Shown here piece after piece: positions 1 to 9,021 of a DNA stretch of 40,011 bases. The notes below the pieces were generated by a model that did no database searches, had not been told where the DNA came from, and saw nothing but the letters and a program-made list of their open reading frames with translations. Origin of the DNA: an uncultured Ruminococcus sp. (GTDB lineage Bacteria > Bacillota > Clostridia > Oscillospirales > Ruminococcaceae); contig CAMKMD010000039.1 of the NCBI GenBank assembly GCA_946413815.1, positions 1 through 40,011 of the forward strand, in the 5' to 3' direction. The position numbers and the translations under genes were made by a program. Numbering within the stretch: position 1 is the first letter of the stretch; each line of letters opens with the position of its first letter.

Positions 1-120
1 TGGGGCTTTGCCCCACGCCCCACCAGAGGCTCTGCCTCTGGACTCCGCTAAAGGGGCGAAAGCCCCTTTAGAATCCCAATCGTTTGTTTTTGTCGGTGAA
101 ACCACTTTTTTGACAAGCTA
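1..120. repeat. Intergenic palindromic repeat cluster with conserved TTGTCAAAAAA core
   Basis: Three hairpins stand in a row: TGGGGC/GCCCCA at 1-15, CCAGAGGC/GCCTCTGG at 23-41, and a 10-bp stem with a GAAA loop at 48-71. They are followed by a segment (71-119) that, read on the minus strand, starts AGCTTGTCAAAAAAGT and continues to GGATTC. The same segment recurs in diverged form at 30236-30291 and its first 16 bases recur exactly at 29949-29964. No protein is encoded. The element is cut by the window start, so its full length is not visible. Function is unknown; a non-autonomous mobile repeat or an RNA 3'-end element are the options. Confidence 0.7.
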
Positions 121-146
121 AAAGCCCGGAGTAATCTCCGGGCTTT
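121..146 (-). terminator. Intrinsic terminator-like hairpin after the cohesin lipoprotein gene
   Basis: A perfect 11-bp stem (AAAGCCCGGAG / CTCCGGGCTTT) with a 4-nt loop lies 8 nt beyond the stop codon of the minus-strand gene at 154-831. On the minus strand the stem ends in TTT and runs into TTAGCTTGTC, so the U-tract is short. It likely ends the long minus-strand operon. Confidence 0.7.
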
Positions 147-153
147 CTTTTGT

Positions 154-831
154 TTATTCTACTGTGATGCTTCCGCCCTGCCAGTGGTCGAAGGCATACT
201 TATCAAAGGAAGGATCCTTGTCATAGTTGGAGAACATATCTGTATCGCAGTAGTAATAGTCTATGGGGTATACTGTACCGGGGACGGCATCCTCAGGCAC
301 CTTGAAGGAATATGTACAGATGTCTCCGTCAAGGCCGTGGTTCTGGTCAAGCACCGCTGTGAAGAATACCGACTTCTGCTTGTTGGCTATCATATCCTCA
401 GTGAGATTATCCTTCCAGAGCATTGCGATAGAGCCGGAGGCGTAGGCAACTGCATCCCCCTTCTTCACCTTTACCAGACGCTCCTCCTCGTTGAACATCT
501 GACACTCGAGAACATCGGGGTATACGATATGAAGACCGCACATACTCCACGCCTTGTCGACGCCGGATACAGAAAGAGTGACATCTGCTATCTCGCCCGG
601 CTTCGCTGTTGTTTTGCTGATGGTGAGATGTGCTCCGTCTGCTGCATCCTCAACACCGTCAAATCGGCTCGTCGGAGGCTGTGTCTCCACCGGCAGGTCG
701 TTCTGCACTGGCGGCTTTGTCTCTGCCGGTGTTGTCGCTGACATTGCGGGCTTCTTTGTTGTGGAGCAGCCTGTGAGCACTGTGACTGCAAATACCGCGG
801 CAGCTGCTGCCCTTATCATATCATTCTTCAT
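154..831 (-). CDS. Lipoprotein with a cohesin-like module
   Basis: A 225-residue secreted lipoprotein. Residues 1-21 form a signal peptide ending in the lipobox VLTGC, so C22 should be lipidated and the protein held on the outer face of the membrane. A Thr/Pro-rich spacer (about 24-58) leads to a beta-sandwich-like region (about 66-225) with cohesin hallmarks: an opening strand with AKPGEIADVTLSVSGV, a central HIVYPDVLEC, and a closing YSFKVPEDAVPGTVYPI. Cohesins bind dockerins, and two dockerin-bearing GH5 enzymes lie in this window, so a membrane-tethered receptor for cellulosomal enzymes is a reasonable inference. The ATG has AAGGAG upstream and overlaps the 3' end of clpE by 11 nt, so the two are co-transcribed and perhaps translationally coupled. 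The family call is by eye; another bacterial Ig-like or cell-adhesion fold is the alternative. Confidence 0.65.
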   Translation of the reverse strand: MKNDMIRAAAAAVFAVTVLTGCSTTKKPAMSATTPAETKPPVQNDLPVETQPPTSRFDGVEDAADGAHLTISKTTAKPGEIADVTLSVSGVDKAWSMCGLHIVYPDVLECQMFNEEERLVKVKKGDAVAYASGSIAMLWKDNLTEDMIANKQKSVFFTAVLDQNHGLDGDICTYSFKVPEDAVPGTVYPIDYYYCDTDMFSNYDKDPSFDKYAFDHWQGGSITVE

Positions 832-3166
832 TGCTATCGGTCTCCTTATCCTTTAGAGATACATTAATATCCAGTTTGCCGTCCTTTACGACTACCTCGA
901 GCTTTGATATCTCAGAGGCATGCTCGAGCACCTGCTCGGCTATCTTGTCCTCGACCTCCTGCCTGATGACACGGCGGATATCTCTTGCACCATATGGCTT
1001 GCCGAAGGATTCCTCTGCGATAAGGTCAAGAGCCTCCTGAGTGTAGGCTATCTCGATGTCCTTCTCAGCAAGGGGCTCCTTCATCTCGTCGAGCATGAGA
1101 GCTGCGATGCGTGAGAAGTCCGGCTTTTCAAGCGGACGGAATACAACTATCTCGTCGATACGGCTTATGAATTCGGGGCGGAGGAATTCCTTCAGTCCCT
1201 TCATGGCCTTATCCTTTGATATCTCATCTGCGGTGCGGTTGAAGCCGACGCCGATGCTCTTGTCTGTGGAGCCTGCATTTGAGGTCATACAGATTATGGT
1301 ATTCTCGAAGTTTACAGTCCTGCCGTGGGCATCGTCCACCTTACCCTCGTCAAGTATCTGCATCAGGATATTCATAACATCCGGATGTGCCTTCTCTATC
1401 TCGTCAAAGAGGATAACGGAGTATGGTCTGCGGCGCACCTTCTCGGTGAGCTGTCCTGCCTCCTCGTATCCGACATAGCCGGGAGGAGAACCTATCATCC
1501 TTGCAACGGAATGCTTCTCCATATACTCTGTCATATCGAGCCTGATAAGCGGCTCCGGAGAATCGAACATAGCATCCGCGAGGGCCTTTACGAGCTCTGT
1601 CTTACCGATACCTGTAGGGCCGACGAAGATGAAGGATGCGGGTCTGCGGCGCTTGTTGAGGCGCACTCTTGAACGCTTTATCGCTCTTACGAGCACTCCG
1701 ATAGCCTCGTCCTGTCCGAGCACTCTTGCCTTCAGCGAATCCTCCAGCTTTGCTATCTTCAGGAATTCATTCTCTGCCACCTTGCTTGCGGGGATGCCGG
1801 TCCAGAGCTCTATTACCTTGGTGATATCCTCTTCGGCCACCTGCACGTTCTCAGCCTTTTTGCCAAGCTCCTCCGCATTCGCGCGGGCGTGTATCAGCTT
1901 GCCCTTGACCTCTGCGAGTGCCTTGTAATCGATATCGTCTTCCTCGGTCAGCTCACTCTCAACACCTTCGAGAGCGGCTATCTCTTCCCTTGCCTTGGCA
2001 TAGGCTGTTATCTCAGGTGAGCGGATGGCAGCTCTTGCACAGCTCTCATCCAGCAGGTCGATAGCCTTGTCGGGAAGGAAGCGGTCTGTGATATATCTCT
2101 CTGAGAGGACTGCGCATACTCTTGTGAGATAATCGGATATATGCACCCTGTGGAAGTCCTCGTAATACTTCTTGATACCAAGGAGGACGCTCACTGTATC
2201 CTCTATATTCGGCTCCTCGATGACAACAGGCTGGAAACGGCGCTCCAGCGCGGAATCCTTCTCGATATACTTTCTGTACTCGCCGAAGGTCGTCGCACCT
2301 ATGACCTGCACCTCGCCTCTGGAAAGGGCGGGCTTCAGGATGTTGGCCGCATTCATGGAGCCTTCCGAATCGCCGGCGCCTACAAGTGAATGCACCTCGT
2401 CGATGAAGAGGATGATATTACCCTCCCTCTTCACCTCGTCAACAAGGCCCTTGACACGGCTCTCGAACTGGCCGCGGAACTGTGTTCCGGCAACGAGTGC
2501 GGTAAGGTCAAGGAGGTATACCTTCTTGTTGGCAAGGTTCATGGGCACATCGCCTCTGGCTATGTGCTGGGCTATGCCCTCGGCGATGGCTGTCTTTCCG
2601 ACACCGGGCTCACCGATAAGGCAGGGATTGTTCTTGGTGCGGCGTGAGAGTATCTGTACTACTCTTGCTATCTCCTTCTCTCTGCCGATGATGTTGTCGA
2701 GCTGGCCGTCCTCTGCCTTCTGTGAGAGATTGGTGCAGTAGTTTCCTAAGAATTTAAGCTCCCTGCGCTTCTTTTCACGCTTGCTTCCGCTGCCGAACAG
2801 GCCCTTCTTTTCCTTCTTGTCATCGTCTGACGGAGTCTCCTTTCTCTCGGGGATATCCTTCCCGGGAGCCTCTTCAAGGCCGTCCTGTTCCTTGTTCATG
2901 CCGAAGATGTTTGAGAGGAAGCCGGGCATTATGCCTGAGCCGCCCATTTCAAAGGCATCCCCGTCGAGCATATCCATCATCTGATCGGAGAGCTGATCTA
3001 TCTCCTCGTCGGTGATGCCGAGCTTCTCCATATATTCAGATACCTGAGGGATGTGCTTGTTCCTTGCACATACAAGGCAGAGCCCCTCGTTCTTCTTTTC
3101 GTTCCCCTGCACTGAGGTAATGAATACCACCGCAGGCCGTTTCTTGCAGTTGCTGCACATTATCAT
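821..3166 (-). CDS. clpE: ClpE-type Clp ATPase with N-terminal zinc finger
   Basis: A 781-residue HSP100/Clp unfoldase. The N-terminus has two CxxC pairs (C4/C7 and C30/C33), the treble-clef-like zinc finger typical of ClpE and McsA, in place of the Clp-N repeats of ClpC. A charged low-complexity linker (about 60-135) is followed by AAA+ domain 1 (Walker A GEPGVGKT at 185-192, Walker B FIDE at 254-257) and AAA+ domain 2 (Walker A GPTGIGKT at 516-523, Walker B LFDE at 586-589). A VGF tripeptide at 640-642 sits where ClpP-docking loops occur, so it probably feeds substrates to ClpP. It is longer than B. subtilis ClpE, mainly through the linker. The start has GGAGG nine bases upstream; an internal ATG two codons later is possible. 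ClpC is the alternative name. Confidence 0.88.
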   Translation of the reverse strand: MIMCSNCKKRPAVVFITSVQGNEKKNEGLCLVCARNKHIPQVSEYMEKLGITDEEIDQLSDQMMDMLDGDAFEMGGSGIMPGFLSNIFGMNKEQDGLEEAPGKDIPERKETPSDDDKKEKKGLFGSGSKREKKRRELKFLGNYCTNLSQKAEDGQLDNIIGREKEIARVVQILSRRTKNNPCLIGEPGVGKTAIAEGIAQHIARGDVPMNLANKKVYLLDLTALVAGTQFRGQFESRVKGLVDEVKREGNIILFIDEVHSLVGAGDSEGSMNAANILKPALSRGEVQVIGATTFGEYRKYIEKDSALERRFQPVVIEEPNIEDTVSVLLGIKKYYEDFHRVHISDYLTRVCAVLSERYITDRFLPDKAIDLLDESCARAAIRSPEITAYAKAREEIAALEGVESELTEEDDIDYKALAEVKGKLIHARANAEELGKKAENVQVAEEDITKVIELWTGIPASKVAENEFLKIAKLEDSLKARVLGQDEAIGVLVRAIKRSRVRLNKRRRPASFIFVGPTGIGKTELVKALADAMFDSPEPLIRLDMTEYMEKHSVARMIGSPPGYVGYEEAGQLTEKVRRRPYSVILFDEIEKAHPDVMNILMQILDEGKVDDAHGRTVNFENTIICMTSNAGSTDKSIGVGFNRTADEISKDKAMKGLKEFLRPEFISRIDEIVVFRPLEKPDFSRIAALMLDEMKEPLAEKDIEIAYTQEALDLIAEESFGKPYGARDIRRVIRQEVEDKIAEQVLEHASEISKLEVVVKDGKLDINVSLKDKETDSNEE

Positions 3167-3261
3167 CAGCGAAATCCTCCTGTCATGCTAATGATGAGCC
3201 GCCCCGCCGGATCACCGGCAGGAACGGCTCTGATCGTTTTATCTTCTCTTCCCGCAGGCCT

Positions 3262-4176
3262 TTACATACCTGCCAATAAATTATATATGTACTTGAATAC
3301 TATTGTCTTGTCGAGTGTTTCCTTGTTGAATACCATCATCTCGTTGTTGCCGAGAACAACGTTGAGCTTGATGATAACGGCTATTACTATTATAACGATA
3401 AGTCCGAGGAATATGCCAAGTACTCCTCCGATTATGTGTGATACCGCTCCGCCGCTGCTGATGCTGTCGGAATAGGATTTTATTATAAAGAAGGAGATCA
3501 GCATTACAATAAAGAACACTGCGATGAAGCTGATATAGCTGAGCACCTTGCTGTAGGTAGGAGCGATGTAGTTGTCTGCGATAGCGGCTGCTGCCTCTCT
3601 CTGACCGCCTGTCTCTTCGTTGAGTGCCATTCCTATCTTATGGAATTGTGACGGATCAGCGATAACGAGATCTCTTGATGCCTCTGCGATATAGGAATCG
3701 CAGTTCTTTGCAACGAGCTCATAGATGATCTGTGCGTAGATCTCATGGAGTTTCTCCTTGAATACGCTCTCTTCGTCTACCTTGATGGCGTTGATGTTGT
3801 TTGCATACACGTAAAGCTCATGATCAAGATCTATATTCTCATCATTGAGAAGCTCAGTGATCTTATCATCCCTTACCTTGAGGTTGTAGTCAAGACCGTC
3901 GAGCTGATCGATAAGTCTCTTCTTAACGGAATCACTGTAAAGATCCTTTGATATGTTCTTTATTGTGCTCGGTCTTATCATGGACTTGTATACGCCCTTT
4001 GATACGGCTGAGCCTACGGAAAAGGCTATAACAAGCGCAAGCACTGAACATATAAGGCTTATGGCAGCCTTTACTGTTCCCTTGCGGCTCATTATGAATA
4101 CGAATACCAGAATTACTGCAGCGATCGCTGCGTCATAGATCCACCAGAACTGTTCTCCCATTGTTTTCGGACACAT
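3262..4176 (-). CDS. CvpA-like membrane protein
   Basis: About 304 residues with hydrophobic segments near residues 8-28, 35-55 and two more in the C-terminal third (about 210-232 and 245-275), separated by a long charged extracytoplasmic or cytoplasmic region. This resembles the CvpA/colicin V production family, usually linked to envelope homeostasis; no catalytic motif is visible. I chose the ATG at 4176 because GGGAGGAAGG lies directly ahead of it; an upstream in-frame ATG at 4200 has a weaker AGGAAAG. The gene sits between a DUF5711-like gene and clpE in the minus-strand operon. A small GC-rich hairpin in the 3181-3230 gap may separate it from clpE. Family assignment is moderate; function is not known. 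Confidence 0.6.
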   Translation of the reverse strand: MCPKTMGEQFWWIYDAAIAAVILVFVFIMSRKGTVKAAISLICSVLALVIAFSVGSAVSKGVYKSMIRPSTIKNISKDLYSDSVKKRLIDQLDGLDYNLKVRDDKITELLNDENIDLDHELYVYANNINAIKVDEESVFKEKLHEIYAQIIYELVAKNCDSYIAEASRDLVIADPSQFHKIGMALNEETGGQREAAAAIADNYIAPTYSKVLSYISFIAVFFIVMLISFFIIKSYSDSISSGGAVSHIIGGVLGIFLGLIVIIVIAVIIKLNVVLGNNEMMVFNKETLDKTIVFKYIYNLLAGM

Positions 4177-4222
4177 CAGATGTGTCCTTCCTCCCTTCAT
4201 TTACTTCTTTCCTGGGACATGC

Positions 4223-4241
4223 GTGCGGAGTACGGTCCGCA
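4223..4241. other. Short perfect hairpin ahead of the CvpA-like gene
   Basis: GTGCGGA and TCCGCAC form a 7-bp stem around a 6-nt loop in the 123-nt gap between the DUF5711-like gene and the CvpA-like gene. No U-tract follows on either strand. It may be a weak terminator, a processing site or an RNA stability element. Confidence 0.35.
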
Positions 4242-4299
4242 CAGTATATAAAGCGTCAGTAAGATAAATGCGGCCTGACGCAATAACAAAGCAGATGGC

Positions 4300-5469
4300 T
4301 CAGCTGTTGAAATCGATCCTGTCGATCCTGCCGAAGCCCTTTAAGAATATGTATTTACCGCCCCTTATGAAGCCGGTATAGGAATCGCTTATTTCAACGG
4401 TGGAGCGGACCGCTCCGTCAAAGCTGTAGGCGGTTATCTCCTGCCTGCTCATCACATAGGCAAGATCGTCCGCCACCATTACGTCTATCAGTGGCTGATC
4501 GAACTCTACCACAACCGGTTCCGAAGAACCGCCGCTGTAGAGGGCCATGGTGTAGCGTCTTCTTGCATCGTTGTTGACGATGACCGCGGACTTTCCGTTC
4601 CTGGAATCTCCGTCTGCAAGCTCGCCGTCATACCTGTAATAGGAGCTTATGCCTCCGGTGTTGTTGACATATCCGCAGGACTCAAAGCCGAGTATGAAGG
4701 CGCCGCCTTCATAGCCGTATACCTCAAGTCCGAGAGCATCCATGCCCGGTGAAGTCCAGCGTTCAGCCTTCTCGTGGAGTTCCACGTCCTGTACAGACGT
4801 TACCAGTCCTCCGTTTTCGGCGCTGAGGTAGCTGAGTATCATACCCCGGCTCTCATCACGGAAGCTGATTCCGCTTACACGTTCTATACACTTACGGTCG
4901 TAGATGACTGCTCCCCTGCGGTTGTAGACCTTGACCTCACAGTCGAAGTTGTCCGACGTGAGCACCACGGCCGTATACCCCTCCGGACTGATACGTGCGA
5001 AGATTATATTCTCATCGAAGGTATCGCCGTAGAGTATGGAGTCATCATTCTCCACGCAGAACTCGTCGCCGCCGTGCTCGTAGAGCAGGACCTTGCCGTT
5101 GTCTGCGGAGCGCATTATGGGATTTGAATATTCGTGCAGACGCTTCTTTATCAATGAGCCCTCTGTATTGTAGAAGGTGATGTAGGCGTCGTTGAGCACT
5201 ACTATCTCCTTGCCGGAGAATTCGAGCTGATAGTCTGATTCTGCAGACAGTTCAAGAGGGAAATTTCCTCCCGCAAGCTGTCCGTCGTTCGTTATTATCT
5301 GATACTGCCTGCCCACTCCCCTGATGCCTGAGAGCCATAAGTCCTTCGTAAAGAACAATACAGCTCCGAGTATCAGAAGACCGGCTATAACTGCAAGCCG
5401 TATCAGCCGTTTTCGTTTTATCTCTTTGTTATGCTGATCTACCTGGTCGGTAGTTTCATACATCGGCAT
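4300..5469 (-). CDS. DUF5711-like membrane-anchored beta-propeller-type protein
   Basis: About 389 residues from the chosen start. A basic N-terminus (HNKEIKRKRLIR) precedes one transmembrane helix (about residues 22-40, AVIAGLLILGAVLFF), then a long beta-rich extracytoplasmic domain with repeated short strands and YxxxG turns, as in WD/PQQ-like propellers. It resembles the DUF5711 family of Clostridia, of unknown function; that name is from memory. The ATG at 5469 has GGAGGAG about 8 nt upstream; an upstream in-frame ATG at 5577 would extend 108 nt into truA and lacks an obvious site. The chosen start overlaps the truA stop by 14 nt, which suggests translational coupling. Confidence 0.6.
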   Translation of the reverse strand: MPMYETTDQVDQHNKEIKRKRLIRLAVIAGLLILGAVLFFTKDLWLSGIRGVGRQYQIITNDGQLAGGNFPLELSAESDYQLEFSGKEIVVLNDAYITFYNTEGSLIKKRLHEYSNPIMRSADNGKVLLYEHGGDEFCVENDDSILYGDTFDENIIFARISPEGYTAVVLTSDNFDCEVKVYNRRGAVIYDRKCIERVSGISFRDESRGMILSYLSAENGGLVTSVQDVELHEKAERWTSPGMDALGLEVYGYEGGAFILGFESCGYVNNTGGISSYYRYDGELADGDSRNGKSAVIVNNDARRRYTMALYSGGSSEPVVVEFDQPLIDVMVADDLAYVMSRQEITAYSFDGAVRSTVEISDSYTGFIRGGKYIFLKGFGRIDRIDFNS

Positions 5470-6271
5470 CTGGCAGTCTCCTCCGGTAAAGTTCTTCTTT
5501 ATCGTAGAACACTCTGTTGAGGTAGAGCCCGTGCGCCATAGCAGTCCTGCCGGCGCTGAGTCTGTCTCTTGCTGCAAGGATCGCAGGCATATCCGAGGGC
5601 TCGAAGCGCCTCTCGTTCACATCTATAAGTGTGCCCGCTATTATCCTAATCATATTATACAGAAATCCGTCTCCTTTTACAAGCATTATCACAGAAGTTC
5701 CACTTTTTTCTATGTCAAGAGAATAAATAGTTCTGATCGTTGTTGAAACATTTGTACAGTCGGCACAAAATGACGCAAAATCATGTGTTCCGACAAAGTG
5801 ATCCGCCGCCTCACGCACTCTGTCAATGTCGAGAGGCCTGCGGTAATGATAGGAAAGATCGGTCTCGAAGGGGTTTTTCGACTCGCTGGCATGGATCCTG
5901 TAGAGGTACTCCTTGCCCACGCAGTCATACCTGGCGTGGAACTCCGGCGGCGCGTCCTCACAGCTGAGGACGGATATATCCGCGGGGAGCTCTCCGTTCA
6001 CTCCCCTTACGAAGCCGATATTCCTTATATTGCTCGATGTGTATACATTGAAGCAGTAGCGGTTGGCATGGACGCCGGTATCAGTACGCGAACAGCCGTA
6101 TATGGTCACGGGCTCATTCAGTACCTTCGATACCTTCTCCTCCAGCACCTCCTGTACTGCCAGAGCGTTGCTCTGTCTCTGGAACCCGTGGTATCTCGTC
6201 CCCCGGTATGCTATCCATACCTTCAGGTTCCTTTTCCCCTCCGTCCCCGGAGGAAGCATTCTCTTCTCCAT
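5456..6271 (-). CDS. truA: tRNA pseudouridine(38-40) synthase TruA
   Basis: About 271 residues. TruA isomerises uridines 38-40 in the tRNA anticodon stem. The family signature GCSRTDTGVHA with the catalytic Asp is present, as are RYHGFQRQ near the N-terminus, EFHARYDCVGKEYLYRI and GDGFLYNMIR. The ATG at 6271 is preceded by AGGAGG with 6-nt spacing; an ATG at 6289 would place this site inside the gene. The start lies deep inside the upstream yfhO-like gene in another frame (overlap 6114-6271, 158 nt), and the overlap covers the conserved RYHGFQ block, so a shorter truA start cannot remove it. Position after ecfT genes is common in Firmicutes. Confidence 0.93.
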   Translation of the reverse strand: MEKRMLPPGTEGKRNLKVWIAYRGTRYHGFQRQSNALAVQEVLEEKVSKVLNEPVTIYGCSRTDTGVHANRYCFNVYTSSNIRNIGFVRGVNGELPADISVLSCEDAPPEFHARYDCVGKEYLYRIHASESKNPFETDLSYHYRRPLDIDRVREAADHFVGTHDFASFCADCTNVSTTIRTIYSLDIEKSGTSVIMLVKGDGFLYNMIRIIAGTLIDVNERRFEPSDMPAILAARDRLSAGRTAMAHGLYLNRVFYDKEELYRRRLPDADV

Positions 6272-9005
6272 TCTCTGCCTCCTGTTCATTTACAGCCTTC
6301 TGCTCTGCCTTTGCCTTCTTCCGCTTGATATCCAGCAGACACAGCATCAGGAACAGGAGAAGCATTGATGCTGATACCGCACATCCGAGCGCAAAGCCCT
6401 CAGGTGTGTATTCCAGTCTCAGCTCGTGCTCACCCTCGGGTATCTCTGCGCCGAGCATGGATGAGAGCACCTTGACGGTCTCTACCTCCTTGCCGTCGCA
6501 CCATATCCTCCAGCCCTTCTCATAGGGGATGGAGAGATAGAGGATGCCGTCCTTTGCCGCACGGATACGGCCTGTGATCCTTGTATCGCCGAAGGACTTC
6601 AGCTGAAGCTGCTCGTCTGCAAGGAGCTCGTAGGTTTCAGCCCACTTCTCCTCGTCGAGAGCGTATACCATCAGCTTGTAGGTACCCGTCTTGTTGTCCT
6701 TGTTGGAATGCAGCACGACATGAGCGGATGTGCCGGCCTGACCGTTTCCGAGAGAGAATACTATCGGGTAGTCATTGACCGATACGCTGTAATCCACTGT
6801 GACGTCGCCGCAGGTAACTGTTGCGTCATTGATTCCGCCGTTTGTGAGATAGCCGTAGAGGTAGGAGTTTGAAACTCCGGAAAAGCTGTAGTCAGCGTTG
6901 CCTATTTTGTTGGGGTCCGGTATCGCAAAGCTGTAGTTGCCGTAGCCGTTCTTGGTGACCTCGATGTTATCGTAGGATACCATCTCTACCGGCTGGGCAT
7001 AGAAGGTGCTGTAGTCAACACCTGTTGCAAGGCGGAGCAGCTTATTCTGATACTCAAAGGGATTGATGCAGTCCTCGTCGGGCATATCAAGTATGGCCTT
7101 GTCCATCATGAAGCCGATGGAGAGAGGCTTCGTATTCTCGTAGGCGTATACGTCATTGGAGCTGTATACGTATTTGAGATGTGCCTCCTCGCTGTTGAGC
7201 ATACCGCTCTTGGAGAGGAGATACTTGATGCCGAGGAGGTCGTTTACAACAGGACCTGCCGTTCTGTAGTAGAAGCGGTTTCCGGCCTCGGAAGAATAGA
7301 GGCCGAGACGTCTGAACAGCCTGGTGACTGATACGTTCGCACTTGAGGAGAACTGTGATACGCCCCTGTAGCCGTAAGCGGCGCTGTCGTTGAGGGTGTA
7401 GGTGGTGTTCATCTCTGTGCGGTAGAAGAGGGAATCGTCATGAGCCGCTATCTGGTTTATAAGGTCATGTGCCTCTGTCTCCTTGGTGAGGTACTGGTCA
7501 TAGGATGAGGTTCCTACAGTATTGGTGCCGAGGAGAGTATTGCTCGTGAGCTCTGTGAGCACTGCTGCTGCGATGCAGACATTGAGAGCGCCTGTGCGTA
7601 CCCTGGGATTCCTGAAGGGGAATACCTTTGCAGCAACGAAGATGAGTATATATGCTCCTGTGATGATAAGGGAGCTCTTGATTGCCTGTGTGAATTCGAA
7701 GCCTTCCCTGTCCTTGAACCAGCAGCAGAAGAAGACTGCGGCGGGTACGGGGAGCAGCAGGAAGAGCTGGTATATCTTCACGCCCTTCGCCGCTATGACG
7801 TCATAAGCCCTGAATGCGGCTGTAGCAAGTACGAAGCTGAAGATAAAGGAGAAGCGGTAAGGCAGCTGATTCGTTACATGGAATCCGTGCCAGATGAAGT
7901 TGAGTATATTCATGTTCATGCTGACTGTGAGCAGGGCGAGCATGAATACCGCAACTATCTTCTCGCGTATCTTTATGCCGGCTGAGAAGACGAACACACC
8001 GAGCAGCGCAAGGGCAAGCATACCCGTTGCGATGTTGGGAAGTCCGTCACGGCTCGTGGGAGCGCTGTAGGAAATGAGGTTAGCGAAGAGCTCCGGCCAT
8101 TTTGAATACCATGACATAGTTGTCGGGAAAACATTGTTCACGCTGTAGGTGAGCTGGAGGGCATAGAAGGCGGGGAGCAGCATGAAGCCGCCGATGCCCA
8201 CGCCGAGAACGCTTGAACGGAGTATGAGCCAGAACTTCACGAAGAAGTCCTTGATGCCCTTGCCCTCGATGAGAACTGCTCCGAAGAACATGAATACGGT
8301 GAAGATACATACGAAGTAGCCGATATAGTAGTTGGATATCATCGCAAGTGCAAGTGCGATGGTATAGAGCTTCCACTTTCTCTCGCGGCATATGGCAACA
8401 ACGCCCAGCATAACGAGGGGGAAGAGGGCTATGGTATCGAACCACATTACGTTCCAGTAGTAGCCGAGGGTGTATGCACAGAGGGCATACATGGCCGAGA
8501 AGGGAACGAGTGAGAGGTCGCAGCGTCTGAAGGTATATCTGAGGAAGCAGCAGAAGAAGGCTCCGCAGAAGCCTATCTTTGCAAGGAGTATGTATGTCAG
8601 CGCATCACGGACGTGTTCATCATCGAAGAATACCGATATCCAGTTGAGAGGGCTTGCCGCATAGTAAGATATCAGGGAGATGAAGTTCGTGCCCATTCCG
8701 TTCTGCCATGAGTAGAGTATCGAGCCGCCTGTGAGGAGCTTCTCACGGAGCACACGGAAGAAGGGGTAGTACTGATGCCAGAGGTCAACTACCAGCATCT
8801 GATTCGTGCCAAAGGGATGAACTCCCTCCTTGTAGAAGCCGTAGAGCATTATAGCTACGGGAGCGATGAAGGAAAGCAGTGTACAGAGGATTATCCTGCC
8901 TATGGAAGCTTTTACGGGAGCAGCCTCAGCTGTCTTCTTGGGCACAGGGGCTGCTGTTTTCACGGTCTGCTTCTTTCCCTTTTCAGTTCCTTTTTTCTGT
9001 TTCAT
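6114..9005 (-). CDS. YfhO-family multi-pass membrane protein (putative glycosyltransferase)
   Basis: 963 residues. A Lys/Pro/Ala-rich cytoplasmic N-terminus (1-33) is followed by about a dozen transmembrane segments to roughly residue 470, a large extracytoplasmic domain (about 490-870), a last transmembrane helix (about 880-900) and a charged Glu/Gly-rich tail. YfhO homologues are GT-C-like membrane proteins; in B. subtilis YfhO is implicated in glycosylating lipoteichoic acid, so a role in decorating a surface polymer is inferred. The early loop GTNQMLVVDLWHQYYPFF fits the acidic first loop of GT-C enzymes. The start has AGGAGA upstream. The last 51 codons or so overlap truA in another frame, and the tail looks like non-conserved read-through sequence. 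Confidence 0.8.
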   Translation of the reverse strand: MKQKKGTEKGKKQTVKTAAPVPKKTAEAAPVKASIGRIILCTLLSFIAPVAIMLYGFYKEGVHPFGTNQMLVVDLWHQYYPFFRVLREKLLTGGSILYSWQNGMGTNFISLISYYAASPLNWISVFFDDEHVRDALTYILLAKIGFCGAFFCCFLRYTFRRCDLSLVPFSAMYALCAYTLGYYWNVMWFDTIALFPLVMLGVVAICRERKWKLYTIALALAMISNYYIGYFVCIFTVFMFFGAVLIEGKGIKDFFVKFWLILRSSVLGVGIGGFMLLPAFYALQLTYSVNNVFPTTMSWYSKWPELFANLISYSAPTSRDGLPNIATGMLALALLGVFVFSAGIKIREKIVAVFMLALLTVSMNMNILNFIWHGFHVTNQLPYRFSFIFSFVLATAAFRAYDVIAAKGVKIYQLFLLLPVPAAVFFCCWFKDREGFEFTQAIKSSLIITGAYILIFVAAKVFPFRNPRVRTGALNVCIAAAVLTELTSNTLLGTNTVGTSSYDQYLTKETEAHDLINQIAAHDDSLFYRTEMNTTYTLNDSAAYGYRGVSQFSSSANVSVTRLFRRLGLYSSEAGNRFYYRTAGPVVNDLLGIKYLLSKSGMLNSEEAHLKYVYSSNDVYAYENTKPLSIGFMMDKAILDMPDEDCINPFEYQNKLLRLATGVDYSTFYAQPVEMVSYDNIEVTKNGYGNYSFAIPDPNKIGNADYSFSGVSNSYLYGYLTNGGINDATVTCGDVTVDYSVSVNDYPIVFSLGNGQAGTSAHVVLHSNKDNKTGTYKLMVYALDEEKWAETYELLADEQLQLKSFGDTRITGRIRAAKDGILYLSIPYEKGWRIWCDGKEVETVKVLSSMLGAEIPEGEHELRLEYTPEGFALGCAVSASMLLLFLMLCLLDIKRKKAKAEQKAVNEQEAENGEENASSGDGGEKEPEGMDSIPGDEIPRVPETEQRSGSTGGAGGEGIEGTE

Positions 9006-9021
9006 TTTCTTTTCTCCTGCG

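Noticed and set aside
4177..4200. Longer start for the CvpA-like protein
   Set aside because: The stronger GGGAGGAAGG sits inside this stretch and positions the ATG at 4176; the upstream ATG remains possible.
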